Positions 52,441-61,004 of a stretch of DNA of 64,000 bases are shown one piece after another. The notes beneath the pieces were generated by a model. That model made no database searches. It was not told the DNA's origin and was given only the letters and a program-made list of their open reading frames with translations. Origin of the DNA: Bhargavaea ginsengi (GTDB lineage: Bacteria > Bacillota > Bacilli > Bacillales_A > Planococcaceae); NCBI RefSeq assembly GCF_900109165.1, contig NZ_FNZF01000003.1:62001-126000 (forward strand), written 5' to 3'. Position 1 is the stretch's first letter, and each line of letters opens with the position of its first letter. The translations under genes and the position numbers were made by a program.

Positions 52441-52902
52441 ATGAAGGCATCTGAGATCGTCTGGCACAACGAGGAATCTGTCCGTTTCATGCAGTCACTC
52501 AGCAAGCTGTCCGAAGAAGAATGGCGGCGGCCGCTCGGTCCGGGCAAGTGGACAATAGCGGAAGTTGCCGGCCATTTCGCGCCTTGGGACCGGTTTATCC
52601 TGGAACGCCGGCTTCCGTATTTAATCGTGGGTGATCCGATGCCTGAGGGACCGGGTGCGGATGAGCTGAATGCAGGCTCCGCACGGAATAGCCGCGAGCG
52701 AAGCCGGGATGAAACGATTGACGAGTTCGTCTCGGTCCGCCGGCAGCTGATTACCGCACTGCGCGATCTGCCGGACGGCGACTGGAGCCGGGACTTCCAG
52801 ATCGGGAAGTCCCGGATGACGCTCGGGCATTACTTTGCTGGAATGATTGAGCACGACGAGCACCATTTCCGGCAAATCCGGCAGGCACTGGAGAGTGAAT
52901 AA
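52441..52902 (+). CDS. DinB-superfamily protein
   Basis: A 153-residue four-helix DinB/YfiT-type protein. The three histidines of the metal triad are visible in EVAGHFAPWDRFI (about residue 45) and IEHDEHHFRQI (about 137-142). Relatives include bacillithiol-dependent transferases (BstA). Ribosome site AAAGGGGG. It is inserted between gerD and the salA-side genes, compared with Bacillus order. Confidence 0.82.
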   Translation: MKASEIVWHNEESVRFMQSLSKLSEEEWRRPLGPGKWTIAEVAGHFAPWDRFILERRLPYLIVGDPMPEGPGADELNAGSARNSRERSRDETIDEFVSVRRQLITALRDLPDGDWSRDFQIGKSRMTLGHYFAGMIEHDEHHFRQIRQALESE

Positions 52903-52903
52903 A

Positions 52904-52935
52904 ATGGGGTTCCGGCTGTCCGGAACCCCATTTTT
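52904..52935. terminator. Bidirectional terminator
   Basis: A 12-bp perfect stem ATGGGGTTCCGG/CCGGAACCCCAT with a 4-base loop and T/A runs on both sides, between the DinB gene and the convergent GNAT gene. Confidence 0.9.
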
Positions 52936-53393
52936 ATATTTCCTCTTTTGTCATGACAATGAAGCGCGTATCGTCACGGGTGAATGTGCCGGTCTCCCGG
53001 AAGCCGGATTTCCGGTACAGGCGGATGGCGCGTTCGTTAAAGTCTGCCACGGTGAGGCGGTAGGCTGCGGGTGACCGAGTCTCCCTCAGGTGGTCAAGGA
53101 TGAAAGAGACAAATGCTTGCACCCCCTTGTCCAGTGCGCTCCGGCTTCATCCCGAGGCCGATATCGATGATTCCGTCTTCTTTCGAATAGGCGCCTGCCC
53201 CGTATCCCGCCGGCACCCGGGCCTCTGCTCCGGTGCAGAAAAAGCCGATCAGCAGGCCGTCTTCGACAACGGCTTCATATTCTCCGAGCTCCTCCGCCCC
53301 TTCTCCGTCCATATTGTAGAAATCATACGGCGGCGGATACGCCCAACCCGTGATCTCCCTCGCTTCCCGTTCGCCCATAGGCCGAATCTCCAT
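52934..53393 (-). pseudogene. GNAT acetyltransferase with a G-run frameshift
   Basis: The first part (from 53393: MEIRPMGEREAREITGW to IDIGLGMKPERTGQG) and the second part (VQAFVSFILDHL to MTKEEI, stop 52934) are in different frames. They meet at a run of five G on the minus strand (53122-53126). Four G would give one frame of about 153 residues with the acetyl-CoA loop RTGQGVG-type and the closing NERAIRLYRKSGF. It is either a sequencing artefact, a disrupted gene or a slippable tract. Confidence 0.75.
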
Positions 53394-53473
53394 ATCATTC
53401 ATCCTTTCCCAGCATGACGAACCATTCGACGGCGGGCGTCTCCGCTCCTCTTTCAGGAACGGGCTTTGGCAGC

Positions 53474-53568
53474 GAAAGTGACGAATCGCGTCCTGAAAGT
53501 GACGAATAGGCTCGCGAAAGTGACGATTCACCCCCTGAAAGTGACGAATCGCACGTTGAAAGTGATGA
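53474..53568. repeat. 21-bp-period array 7, word GAAAGTGACGA
   Basis: Five words start at 53474, 53495, 53516, 53537 and 53558, exactly 21 bp apart (the last is GAAAGTGATGA). The word is that of array 5, and one spacer (ATCGCGTCCT) nearly matches a spacer there. It lies between the GNAT pseudogene and the mrp terminator. Confidence 0.95.
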
Positions 53569-53573
53569 AAGCA

Positions 53574-53603
53574 AAAACCGCCGCACCCCATCGGGCGCAG
53601 CGG
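53574..53603 (-). terminator. Terminator after mrp/salA
   Basis: An 11-bp stem CCGCTGCGCCC/GGGTGCGGCGG with G-U pairs, followed by TTTTT on the minus strand. It lies between the stop and array 7. Confidence 0.82.
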
Positions 53604-53616
53604 CTGCTGAGTCAAA

Positions 53617-54729
53617 TCAGTTATTCCTAGGGTCAAACGGGCTGACCGGGCCTTCGTTCTGCGCAGGCTCGCTGTCCTTGCCGAGCTTCGCCACGATATT
53701 AGAGGCGATTTCGCCGTAAAGCTTGCCTGTCGGATGGTCTTCGCCGTATACGGACGGGGCGAAGTCGTTTTCGTCCCAGTCCGGCTGGCCGAGCGGGATC
53801 TGGCCGAGCAGTTCGGTGCGAAGCTCTTCGGCCAGTTTCGGGCCGCCGCCCTTGCCGAAGACATACTCCTTCTCGCCAGACTTGGACTCGTACCACGACA
53901 TGTTCTCGACGACGCCGAGAATTTCGTGTTCTGTTTTGAGCGCCATCGCACCCGCGCGCGCCGCGACAAATGCGGCTGTCGGGTGAGGCGTCGTGACGAT
54001 CAGTTCCTTCGACGTCGGCAGCATCTGGTGGACGTCCAGCGCCACGTCGCCCGTGCCCGGAGGCAGGTCGAGGAGGAGGAAGTCAAGGTCGCCCCACTCC
54101 ACATCGCGGAAGAACTGGTCAAGCACCTTGCCGAGCATCGGGCCGCGCCAGACGACCGGCGCGTTCTGGTCGACGAAAAAGTCCATCGAGATGACCTTCA
54201 CGCCAAAGCGCTCAACCGGGATGATCGAGTTGCCGCGGACAACCGGGTTCTGCTCGATGCCCATCATGTTCGGTACGCTGAAGCCGTAGATATCGGCATC
54301 GACGAGGCCGACTTTCTTGCCCATACGAGCAAGCGCGACGGCGAGGTTGACGGAAACCGTCGACTTGCCGACGCCGCCTTTGCCGGATGCGACCGAGATG
54401 ATCTGCACTTTGTTCAGCGGCGACAGGATATCCTGTGCCTCGGAAACGTCCGCCGTGCCGCGGAACTGCTCGAGTTTCTCAGCCGGCAGTTCTTCGAAGC
54501 GGATGCCGACCGTCTTCACGCCGGCCTTTTTCAGCGTGTCGACGACTTTCATCTGAAGCTGCATCTGTTCGGCGTTGTTGATCTTGGCGATCGCAAGCTT
54601 GACGCTCGCATGCTCTTTTTCTTCTTTGATCGAGACTTCTGTGATGCCGCCGGTCTCGTCCAATGTACGGTGAAGGAACGGGTCCTGAAGTGCTCCGACC
54701 AGTTCCCGGATTTGTTGTTCATTAATCAA
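53617..54729 (-). CDS. salA: Mrp/NBP35-family ATP-binding protein (SalA)
   Basis: A 370-residue protein. An N-terminal DUF59/FSCA domain (about residues 5-85) precedes a deviant Walker A SGKGGVGKST, the Walker B DLLLLDLPPGTGD-type, and the TTPHPTAA segment. The CxxC iron-sulfur pair of classical Mrp is missing: ENMSWYESKSGEK stands where CxxC is expected, as in B. subtilis SalA. Roles are Fe-S carrier or, in Bacillus, a DNA-binding regulator. It sits between gerD and cwlD as in Bacillus. Confidence 0.92.
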   Translation of the reverse strand: MINEQQIRELVGALQDPFLHRTLDETGGITEVSIKEEKEHASVKLAIAKINNAEQMQLQMKVVDTLKKAGVKTVGIRFEELPAEKLEQFRGTADVSEAQDILSPLNKVQIISVASGKGGVGKSTVSVNLAVALARMGKKVGLVDADIYGFSVPNMMGIEQNPVVRGNSIIPVERFGVKVISMDFFVDQNAPVVWRGPMLGKVLDQFFRDVEWGDLDFLLLDLPPGTGDVALDVHQMLPTSKELIVTTPHPTAAFVAARAGAMALKTEHEILGVVENMSWYESKSGEKEYVFGKGGGPKLAEELRTELLGQIPLGQPDWDENDFAPSVYGEDHPTGKLYGEIASNIVAKLGKDSEPAQNEGPVSPFDPRNN

Positions 54730-54801
54730 TTTCAGACACTCCCAATCCGGTCATTTCTACCTACAGTATACCATAGGGAAATGCCGAATCGAGCAGACGG
54801 C

Positions 54802-55527
54802 TCACTGGACGTCCTGCGACAGATAATCCGATACGCCGTCCGCGATCGCGGAGGCCATTTTCTTCTGGTAGCCTGCATCCGTCAGCAGGCCGCGCTCTTC
54901 AGGATTACTCAGGAAACCGGTCTCAATCAGCACTGCCGGTGTCGGCACTTTCTTCAGCAGGTACACCTGACGGACGGCGAGTGCCTCCCGCTCCGTGTTC
55001 TTCACGTTCTCGACGATCGAACCCTGCACCGCCTTTGCCAGAAGCTCACTTTTCGGATGACCTTCATGGTGGTAGAACACCTGCGCCCCGCGCCACTTTT
55101 CCTCCGGCACGGCGTTCCCGTGGATGCTCAGGAACATATCCGGCTCCTCATCGATTGCGATCTGTTCCCGAAGCTTCAGGTCCGCCATCTTCCGGGCACG
55201 GATCGAAGGGAAATCCTTCCCCGGCTCCCGCTCCGCGAGCGCATCACCGCTTTTCGTTCGCGTCATGATGACAGTCGCGCCCTTTTTCTTCAGCTGCTTT
55301 TCCAATTCCTTCGCAATCGCCAGGTTAATATCGCCTTCGATGATATCTCCCGAAGACGCGCCCCCGTCCGGTCCGCCGTGCCCCGGATCAATCACGACCT
55401 TCACTCCGCCCATCGGCTCCGGCAGGAAAAAGTCGCGGTCCGACGCGAACGTCTCATAGGCCAGGAACGCCGCGGACGCGATCAGGATAAATGCAAGAAC
55501 CACAACCCGCCTCTTCAACTTCCCCAT
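54802..55527 (-). CDS. cwlD: Spore cortex amidase CwlD
   Basis: A 241-residue N-acetylmuramoyl-L-alanine amidase with an N-terminal membrane/signal helix. The zinc ligands are in VVIDPGHGGPDGG (His), the Glu of EGDINLAIAKEL, and LSIHGNAVP (His), with the general-acid Glu in AVLIETGFLSNPEE. CwlD makes muramic-delta-lactam in spore cortex. Position and length match B. subtilis. Confidence 0.93.
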   Translation of the reverse strand: MGKLKRRVVVLAFILIASAAFLAYETFASDRDFFLPEPMGGVKVVIDPGHGGPDGGASSGDIIEGDINLAIAKELEKQLKKKGATVIMTRTKSGDALAEREPGKDFPSIRARKMADLKLREQIAIDEEPDMFLSIHGNAVPEEKWRGAQVFYHHEGHPKSELLAKAVQGSIVENVKNTEREALAVRQVYLLKKVPTPAVLIETGFLSNPEERGLLTDAGYQKKMASAIADGVSDYLSQDVQ

Positions 55528-55649
55528 GCGTAACGGTCACCGCCTTTTTCATCATCATACGCCCGAGGTGGACCGGCTATGCTTGGACGGGAGACGGGCG
55601 GTACGGGTTCTTTTCGGACGGATCGGAGGAGTTGATGAGTGAATACTTG

Positions 55650-55701
55650 GGGCCGGCGCGAAATACCCTGTTGCCGGCGCAAATCTTCCAGTTGCCGGCG
55701 C
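55650..55701. repeat. 21-bp-period array 8, word TTGCCGGCGC
   Basis: Three words start at 55650 (GGGCCGGCGC), 55671 and 55692, 21 bp apart, with 11-bp AT-richer spacers (GAAATACCCTG, AAATCTTCCAG). It lies between cwlD and the rhodanese terminator. Confidence 0.85.
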
Positions 55702-55724
55702 GAACCCCCAGCTCCGCTCCATAA

Positions 55725-55758
55725 GAAAAACCGGCACACCCAAAAGGTGCGCCGGTTT
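55725..55758. terminator. Terminator after the rhodanese gene
   Basis: Stem AAACCGGC(A)CACC/AGGTGCGCCGGTTT with a short loop; TTTTTC follows on the minus strand. Confidence 0.85.
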
Positions 55759-55765
55759 CGCCCGG

Positions 55766-56065
55766 TCAGGCGATGACTTCGCCTTCCCACGCCAGCATGC
55801 CGCCGGTCATATTCGTCACGTTGTAGCCGTTGCCGTCAAGGAAGTTGCAGGCCATCGAGCTGCGGTTGCCGGAGCGGCAGATGATGATGTATTCCTTGTC
55901 CGCATCCAGTTCCCCAAGCCGCTCGGGAATTTCCTGGAGCGGGATGTGCACCGCGCCGGGGATCATGCCGGCCGCGACTTCCTCATCTTCGCGGACGTCA
56001 ATCATATTTGGCTGTTCGCCTGCGTCGAGGCGGGCTTCCAGATCTTTCACAGAAATTTCGTTCAT
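55766..56065 (-). CDS. Single-domain rhodanese-like sulfurtransferase
   Basis: A 99-residue rhodanese. The catalytic cysteine is in IICRSGNRSSMAC (Cys63, loop CRSGNR), preceded by MIDVREDEEVAAGMIPGAVHIP. It carries persulfide sulfur, often to cofactor or detoxification pathways. It stands alone between glnA and cwlD. Start follows AGGAGGGA. Confidence 0.92.
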   Translation of the reverse strand: MNEISVKDLEARLDAGEQPNMIDVREDEEVAAGMIPGAVHIPLQEIPERLGELDADKEYIIICRSGNRSSMACNFLDGNGYNVTNMTGGMLAWEGEVIA

Positions 56066-56096
56066 GGCAATCCCTCCTGGGGTTTATTGTAACGTA

Positions 56097-57431
56097 TCAG
56101 TACATCTTCATGTACTGCTCGCGCTCCCACGGGTGGACGGTCATGCGATATTGTTCCCACTCCATGCGTTTGGCGGCCATGTAGTTGTTGTAGATATGGC
56201 TGCCGAGCGCAGCGATGATGGTCTCGTCGGCCTGGAGGGAGTTGAGCGCGTGGTCGAGGTCGGTCGGCAGCGTGCCGATGCCGGCCTCTTCCAGCTCCTC
56301 CGGTGTCATCTCATACAGGTTCCGGTTGACCGGCGCCGGGACATCGAGGTCCCGCTTGATGCCGTCGAGGCCGGCCTTCAGGATGACCGCGAGCGCCAGG
56401 TACGGGTTCGCGGACGGGTCGACGGAGCGCACCTCGATCCGGGTGGACAGTCCCCGGGATGCCGGGATCCGGACGAGCGGGCTGCGGTTCTGTGCGCTCC
56501 ATGCCACGTAGCTCGGAGCCTCATAGCCCGGCACGAGCCGCTTGTACGAGTTGACGGTCGGATTTGTGACCGCCGTGAAGCTGCGGACGTGCTCGAGGAC
56601 ACCTGCCATGAATTTATAGGCGGTCTCGCTCAGCTTCATCTGGCCTTCTTCGTCGAAGAACGCGTTTTCGTCTCCCTTGAAAAGGGAGATGTTGCAGTGC
56701 ATGCCGGATCCCGCGACGCCGAACAGCGGCTTCGGCATGAATGTCGCATGCAGGCCGTGCTTGCGCGCGATCGTCTTGACGACGAGCTTGAATGTCTGGA
56801 TATTGTCACATGCGGCAAGTGCGTCCGCATACTTGAAGTCGATTTCATGCTGGCCCGGTGCCACTTCGTGGTGGGACGCCTCGATCTCGAAGCCCATCTC
56901 TTCCAGCTCGAGCACGATGTCCCGGCGGCAGTTCTCGCCGAGGTCGGTCGGCGCGAGGTCGAAGTAGCCGCCGTTGTCATTGAGCTCTAGCGTCGGCTGC
57001 AGATTATGGTCGAGCTTGAACAGGAAAAACTCCGGCTCCGGCCCGAGGTTGAAGTGGGTGAAGCCCATTTCTTCCATCTCTTTCAGGACGCGCTTCAGGT
57101 TATTCCGCGGATCCCCCTCGAACGGCGTGCCGTCCGCCTTGGAGATGTCGCAGATCAGCCGCGCGACCTTGCCCTTGCCTGTTGTCCACGGGAATACCAT
57201 CCACGTGTCGAGGTCAGGGAACAGGTACATATCGGATTCCTCGATCCTCACAAAGCCTTCGATCGAAGAGCCGTCGAACATCATCTTGTTGTCGAGCGCC
57301 TTGTCGAGCTGGCTGACCGGGATCTCCACGTTTTTGATCGTGCCGAGCACGTCGGTGAATTGGAGACGGATGAAATTCACATTGTCTTCCTCAACAAACT
57401 TCCAGATGTCATCGCGTGTATACTTACCCAT
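56097..57431 (-). CDS. glnA: Glutamine synthetase type I
   Basis: A 444-residue enzyme, the exact length of B. subtilis GlnA. It joins ammonia to glutamate at the expense of ATP. Visible motifs are [20 protein letters not shown], the [17 protein letters not shown] substrate segment, [12 protein letters not shown], and [17 protein letters not shown]. The Tyr adenylylation loop of enterics is absent (alpha subtype). No glnR is adjacent, and no GlnR/TnrA box (TGTNAN7TNACA) is visible upstream. Start 57431 follows AAAGGAGAGTGG. Confidence 0.97.
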   Translation of the reverse strand: MGKYTRDDIWKFVEEDNVNFIRLQFTDVLGTIKNVEIPVSQLDKALDNKMMFDGSSIEGFVRIEESDMYLFPDLDTWMVFPWTTGKGKVARLICDISKADGTPFEGDPRNNLKRVLKEMEEMGFTHFNLGPEPEFFLFKLDHNLQPTLELNDNGGYFDLAPTDLGENCRRDIVLELEEMGFEIEASHHEVAPGQHEIDFKYADALAACDNIQTFKLVVKTIARKHGLHATFMPKPLFGVAGSGMHCNISLFKGDENAFFDEEGQMKLSETAYKFMAGVLEHVRSFTAVTNPTVNSYKRLVPGYEAPSYVAWSAQNRSPLVRIPASRGLSTRIEVRSVDPSANPYLALAVILKAGLDGIKRDLDVPAPVNRNLYEMTPEELEEAGIGTLPTDLDHALNSLQADETIIAALGSHIYNNYMAAKRMEWEQYRMTVHPWEREQYMKMY

Positions 57432-57486
57432 TTCAGCCACTCTCCTTTTACAGTATTGCAACGGCGCCCGGCCATCACATTTTTTT

Positions 57487-57515
57487 ATCATACTGTCGCA
57501 AAAGGGCATACGCAA
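57487..57515 (-). promoter_or_regulatory. glnA promoter
   Basis: Minus-strand TTGCGT (57510-57515), 17 bp, TATGAT (57487-57492), about 55 bp upstream of the start codon. Confidence 0.65.
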
Positions 57516-57717
57516 GAACATTTTAAGGAATTTTATTGAAGAAATGAGATTTTCTTTTCCAACTAATAGGCAAAACAAAATCCCTTCCCCATAAATGGGA
57601 AAAGGATGAAATTGGAAGCGTTTTATTTCCCTGATTCTTCCTTCAGACGAAAAAGGGAGCGGGCAATCAGAATAGCACAGGGAAAGAGTCCAGACAAGCT
57701 TCGGCTGATGAGAGTTC

Positions 57718-57812
57718 TTGGTCTTTCGTTGTCTCTGCTTGGACTCTCTCGGGAGTCGCTTGGTCTTTCGTATACTCTTCCTGTACTCTTAACGGCTTTA
57801 CCTGGTCTTTCG
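57718..57812. repeat. 21-bp-period array 9, word TTGGTCTTTCG
   Basis: Words start at 57718, 57739, 57760, 57781 and 57802 (TTGGTCTTTCG and variants such as TTGGACTCTCT), steps of 21 bp. On the minus strand the word reads CGAAAGACCAA, close to the GAAAGTAC/GAAAGTGAC words of other arrays. Because 21 is a multiple of three, it creates a false 60-codon frame with seven-residue repeats. It fills the gap between glnA and ogt. Confidence 0.9.
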
Positions 57813-57826
57813 CTGTCTTTATCCGC

Positions 57827-58330
57827 TTACTCCCCCGTTTCCAGCGCAAGCAGCCGCTCCTTCATCGACAGGCCGCCGCGGAAACCGGTCAGTTTGCCGT
57901 TCTTGCCGATTACCCGGTGGCACGGAACGAGCATGAGCACCGGGTTGGCTCCGATAGCGGCGGCGACAGCACGCACGGCGGTCGGGCGTCCGATGCGCTC
58001 CGCGATGTCGGAGTACGTCACGGTCTCGCCGCACGGAATTTCCCGGAGCGCCTGCCAGACCTTCTGCTGGAACGGAGTACCGCCGAGGTCGACCGGCATG
58101 TCAAACACTGTCCGGCTGCCGTCAAAATACTCCTCCAGCTGTGACCTGTACAGGTCAAGCGCCCCGTCGTCACGGACCAGTTCAGCTCCTGGACGACGCG
58201 CGGCAGCCCATTGTTCCAGCTCATCAAAACCGCGACCTTCCGAGCCGATCCAGCAAAGTCCCTTGTCCGTCGCTGCGATGATGAGGTCCCAGTTCCCCTG
58301 TTGGAGCTGTGACCAGCGGATCGTTTCCAT
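57827..58330 (-). CDS. ogt: Methylated-DNA--protein-cysteine methyltransferase
   Basis: A 167-residue O6-alkylguanine-DNA alkyltransferase. The suicide cysteine is in VPCHRVIGKNGKLTGFRGG, and the helix-turn-helix is TPFQQKVWQALREIPCGETVTYSDIAERIGRPTAVRAV. It removes O6-methylguanine from DNA. Start 58330 follows AAAGGGAGGACG; the longer frame is unsupported. Confidence 0.95.
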   Translation of the reverse strand: METIRWSQLQQGNWDLIIAATDKGLCWIGSEGRGFDELEQWAAARRPGAELVRDDGALDLYRSQLEEYFDGSRTVFDMPVDLGGTPFQQKVWQALREIPCGETVTYSDIAERIGRPTAVRAVAAAIGANPVLMLVPCHRVIGKNGKLTGFRGGLSMKERLLALETGE

Positions 58331-58451
58331 GGTTCGTCCTCCCTTTTTGTTGTAGGTCTTTACATTATACCTCAGTGACTTTCGGGATTCCTCGACATAT
58401 TTCCCGGGAAATGAATCGAAGGCTGTCGGAAATTGCCCGGGTGATCCAATG

Positions 58452-58477
58452 AAAAATCCCCTCATAACAGAGGGGAT
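58452..58477 (-). terminator. Terminator of the phn operon
   Basis: An 8-bp stem ATCCCCTC/GAGGGGAT with a 6-base loop, followed by TTTTTC on the minus strand, 9 bp after the last phnE stop. Confidence 0.85.
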
Positions 58478-58485
58478 GGAACCGC

Positions 58486-59337
58486 TTAGTCCGCCGAGTA
58501 GACCCGGCTTTTCAGGCGCGTCGAGAAAATTTCAAGCACGATGGCGATGGCCAAGATCATATACGTGATCATGCCGACTTCGCGCAGGTCGAAGTAGAAG
58601 CCCGAAGCCATGAAAAGCTCAAATCCGATGCCGCCAGCTCCGGCGGCCGCGCCCATCGCGACGGCCACCGAGAAGTTGATCTCGAAGCGGAGGAAGGTCC
58701 AGGACAGGAGATAAGTGAATGTGGACGGAACGACGCCGTGGACGACGGTCTGCCACCACCCGGCACCCGTGGAGCGGAGCGCCTCCAGGATCTTCGGGTC
58801 GACTTCCTCGAACGCCTCCGAAAAGGCCTTCACGAGATAGGCGACCGAGTGGAACAGCATCCCGAGGACGGCCGCCTCGCTGCCGAGCCCTGCCGCAATG
58901 GCGAAGATCAGGACCCACAGGACTGTCGGGACCGCACGGACAAACGCGACGACGACCCGGATTGATTTGGACAGCCACGGAACACTCAGGTTCTCCGCAG
59001 CGCCGAGCGCGAGGAAAAAGGCGAATACCGCGCCGAATACTGTGGCCAGCGCACCGAGTCCGAGCGTGATGGCGACCTGCATGGCCGCCTCGCCCCATCC
59101 GAAGTGGCTGAGTTTCGGTTCAAGGAACATGGCTTTCAGGTTATACAGGGTTTCCGGGATCGCCTGCAGCGGCCGGAAGCCGGTGTAGTCAAAGAAGAAG
59201 AAGGCGAGGACCGTCAGTGCGCCCAATGCCCAGAGCGTCGAGCGGAGGACCAGGCTGACCCGGTTGCCGGAGCGGATATTGATCTTGCCCGCCCGTGTGT
59301 GCCGGATGACGGACGGTTGTTGGGTTATCTGCTGCAT
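58486..59337 (-). CDS. phnE: Phosphonate ABC transporter permease 2
   Basis: A 283-residue permease of the PhnE family with about six membrane segments and the EAA-like loop EALRSTGAGWWQTVVHGVVPSTFTYLL. It forms the channel with the other PhnE. Its ATG overlaps the stop of the upstream phnE by one base (TAATG), indicating coupling. Last gene of the operon. Confidence 0.9.
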   Translation of the reverse strand: MQQITQQPSVIRHTRAGKINIRSGNRVSLVLRSTLWALGALTVLAFFFFDYTGFRPLQAIPETLYNLKAMFLEPKLSHFGWGEAAMQVAITLGLGALATVFGAVFAFFLALGAAENLSVPWLSKSIRVVVAFVRAVPTVLWVLIFAIAAGLGSEAAVLGMLFHSVAYLVKAFSEAFEEVDPKILEALRSTGAGWWQTVVHGVVPSTFTYLLSWTFLRFEINFSVAVAMGAAAGAGGIGFELFMASGFYFDLREVGMITYMILAIAIVLEIFSTRLKSRVYSAD

Positions 59338-60122
59338 TACAGGATCACCTTCCGGATTCTAGTCGAGAGAAGTTCGATCAGGATGACTGCCAGCACGATC
59401 GTGATCGTGATCAGCGCGACCACCTCGTAGTTCATCGTCTTGTAGTACATATCGAACATATAGCCAATGCCAGTGCCCGTCAGGATGCCGACAAGTGTGG
59501 CGCTGCGGATGTTCGTCTCGATCATGAACAGCACCCAGCTCACCATCTGTGGGAGCCCCTGCGGTACGACGGCCTTGCTGACGATCTGCCAGTAGGTGGC
59601 TCCCGTCGCCCGGAGCGCCTCGACGGATCCAAGTGCCGCCTCGTCGATCGTCTCGATAAAGGCCCGGGTCAGGAAACCGACCGTTCCGACAAACAGGGCG
59701 AGAAATCCGGTCACCGAGTTTTGGCCAAAGGAAAGAAGAAGGATCAGCGACCAGGCCACGACCGGGATGTTTCGCGACAGCGAGGCGACAAAGCGGGAGA
59801 AGGTCCCGAACGCCCGGTTCACCATCGTCGTCTTCGAACCCATGATTGCAAGGAACAGCGACAGTGCGGCGGCGATCGTTGTGGCGGCGATCGACATAAA
59901 GATCGTCTCGATCAGCTTATCCATGATATCTGGCAGCTTGCCGAGCGCCTCCCCGTTAACAAGCAGGTTGGAGGCCATCCACGCCATCGCCCCGGGAACC
60001 GCCTCAAGGCTGCTGATGAAGCCGTAGTCGGTGATCCATGCGGACAGATAAGTGAGGACGATGACTCCGAGAAAAAGCAGCGTCATCTGGAATTTTCGTT
60101 TTTTCAGTACGGTTTCATTCAT
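59337..60122 (-). CDS. phnE: Phosphonate ABC transporter permease 1
   Basis: A 261-residue PhnE permease with the EAA-like loop EALRATGATYWQIVSKAVVPQGLPQM, paralogous to the gene that follows. Ribosome site GAGGAG before ATG 60122. It lies 14 bp downstream of phnC. Confidence 0.9.
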   Translation of the reverse strand: MNETVLKKRKFQMTLLFLGVIVLTYLSAWITDYGFISSLEAVPGAMAWMASNLLVNGEALGKLPDIMDKLIETIFMSIAATTIAAALSLFLAIMGSKTTMVNRAFGTFSRFVASLSRNIPVVAWSLILLLSFGQNSVTGFLALFVGTVGFLTRAFIETIDEAALGSVEALRATGATYWQIVSKAVVPQGLPQMVSWVLFMIETNIRSATLVGILTGTGIGYMFDMYYKTMNYEVVALITITIVLAVILIELLSTRIRKVIL

Positions 60123-60136
60123 GTGCGGCAGACTCC

Positions 60137-60913
60137 TCAGACAGTGATCAGTTCGCGGGTCTCCACGACAGTTTTCATGCCGTAGATTTCATCGGTGAAA
60201 CGCTCCGTGAGCAGCGGGCTCGGCCCGTCAAAGACGACTTCGCCTTTTTTCAGTCCGATGATCCGGTTGGCATAGTCCTTCGCCACGTCCACCTGGTGGA
60301 GGTTGACGATGCACGTGATGCCGAAATCGATGGAGATCGTCTTCAAATGGTCCATGATCACCTTGGACGAGTTCGGGTCGAGCGAGGCGATCGGCTCATC
60401 GCAGAGGATGATTTTCGGATCCTGGATCAGCGCCCGGCAGATGCCGACGCGCTGCTGCTGGCCGCCGCTCAACTGGTCGCACCGCTTATAGGCGTGTTCG
60501 GCGATGCCGAGCTTTTCCAGAAGGTCAAACGCCTTCCGCTTTTCCGCTTCCGTGAACCGTCCGAGGACCCCCTGCAGGGTCGACTTGTATCCGAATCGGC
60601 CGTGCAGGACATTTTCGATGACGGTCAGCCTTGGGACGAGGTTATAATGCTGGAACACCATGCCGATGTGCTTTCGGACGTCCCGCAGGCCTTTTTTGTT
60701 TTGCGCGCCTACATCCTTGCCGTCAAAGAACACCTGCCCCTCCCCGATGTCGACCATCCGGTTCAGGCAGCGCAGCATTGTGGATTTCCCCGCCCCCGAA
60801 GGGCCGATCACCGCAACAAACTCCCCTGCTTCCACGGAGAATGAGACATCCTTCAGAATCGGATTGCCCGGCTGGTATGACTTCATCAGACCGTTCACTT
60901 CCAGTAATGCCAC
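60137..60913 (-). CDS. phnC: Phosphonate ABC transporter ATP-binding protein
   Basis: A 258-residue ATPase: Walker A GPSGAGKST, VGAQNKKGLRDVRKHIGMVFQHYNL typical of PhnC, signature LSGGQQQRVGI, Walker B ILCDEPIASLD and H-loop NLHQVDVA. The GTG start at 60913 follows AAGGAG; a longer frame upstream runs into phnD and is rejected. It energises phosphonate, phosphite or phosphate import. Confidence 0.93.
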   Translation of the reverse strand: MALLEVNGLMKSYQPGNPILKDVSFSVEAGEFVAVIGPSGAGKSTMLRCLNRMVDIGEGQVFFDGKDVGAQNKKGLRDVRKHIGMVFQHYNLVPRLTVIENVLHGRFGYKSTLQGVLGRFTEAEKRKAFDLLEKLGIAEHAYKRCDQLSGGQQQRVGICRALIQDPKIILCDEPIASLDPNSSKVIMDHLKTISIDFGITCIVNLHQVDVAKDYANRIIGLKKGEVVFDGPSPLLTERFTDEIYGMKTVVETRELITV

Positions 60914-61004
60914 TGAAAAAACTCCTTTGCTTATTAAGATAGCCTTGGCAGAATGGCCCGCCGGCCGGCAAAAAGCCGTGCCGGCGGGCCAGGAACCAGT
61001 CAGC

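Noticed and set aside
53734-55533. A 599-codon plus-strand frame across mrp and cwlD
   Set aside because: It is antisense to two well-supported genes and reads as a compositional shadow.
57667-57849. A 60-codon frame with seven-residue repeats (KDQ and RVQ type)
   Set aside because: It is the repeat array 9 read in a frame that stays open because 21 is a multiple of three; it has no ribosome site.
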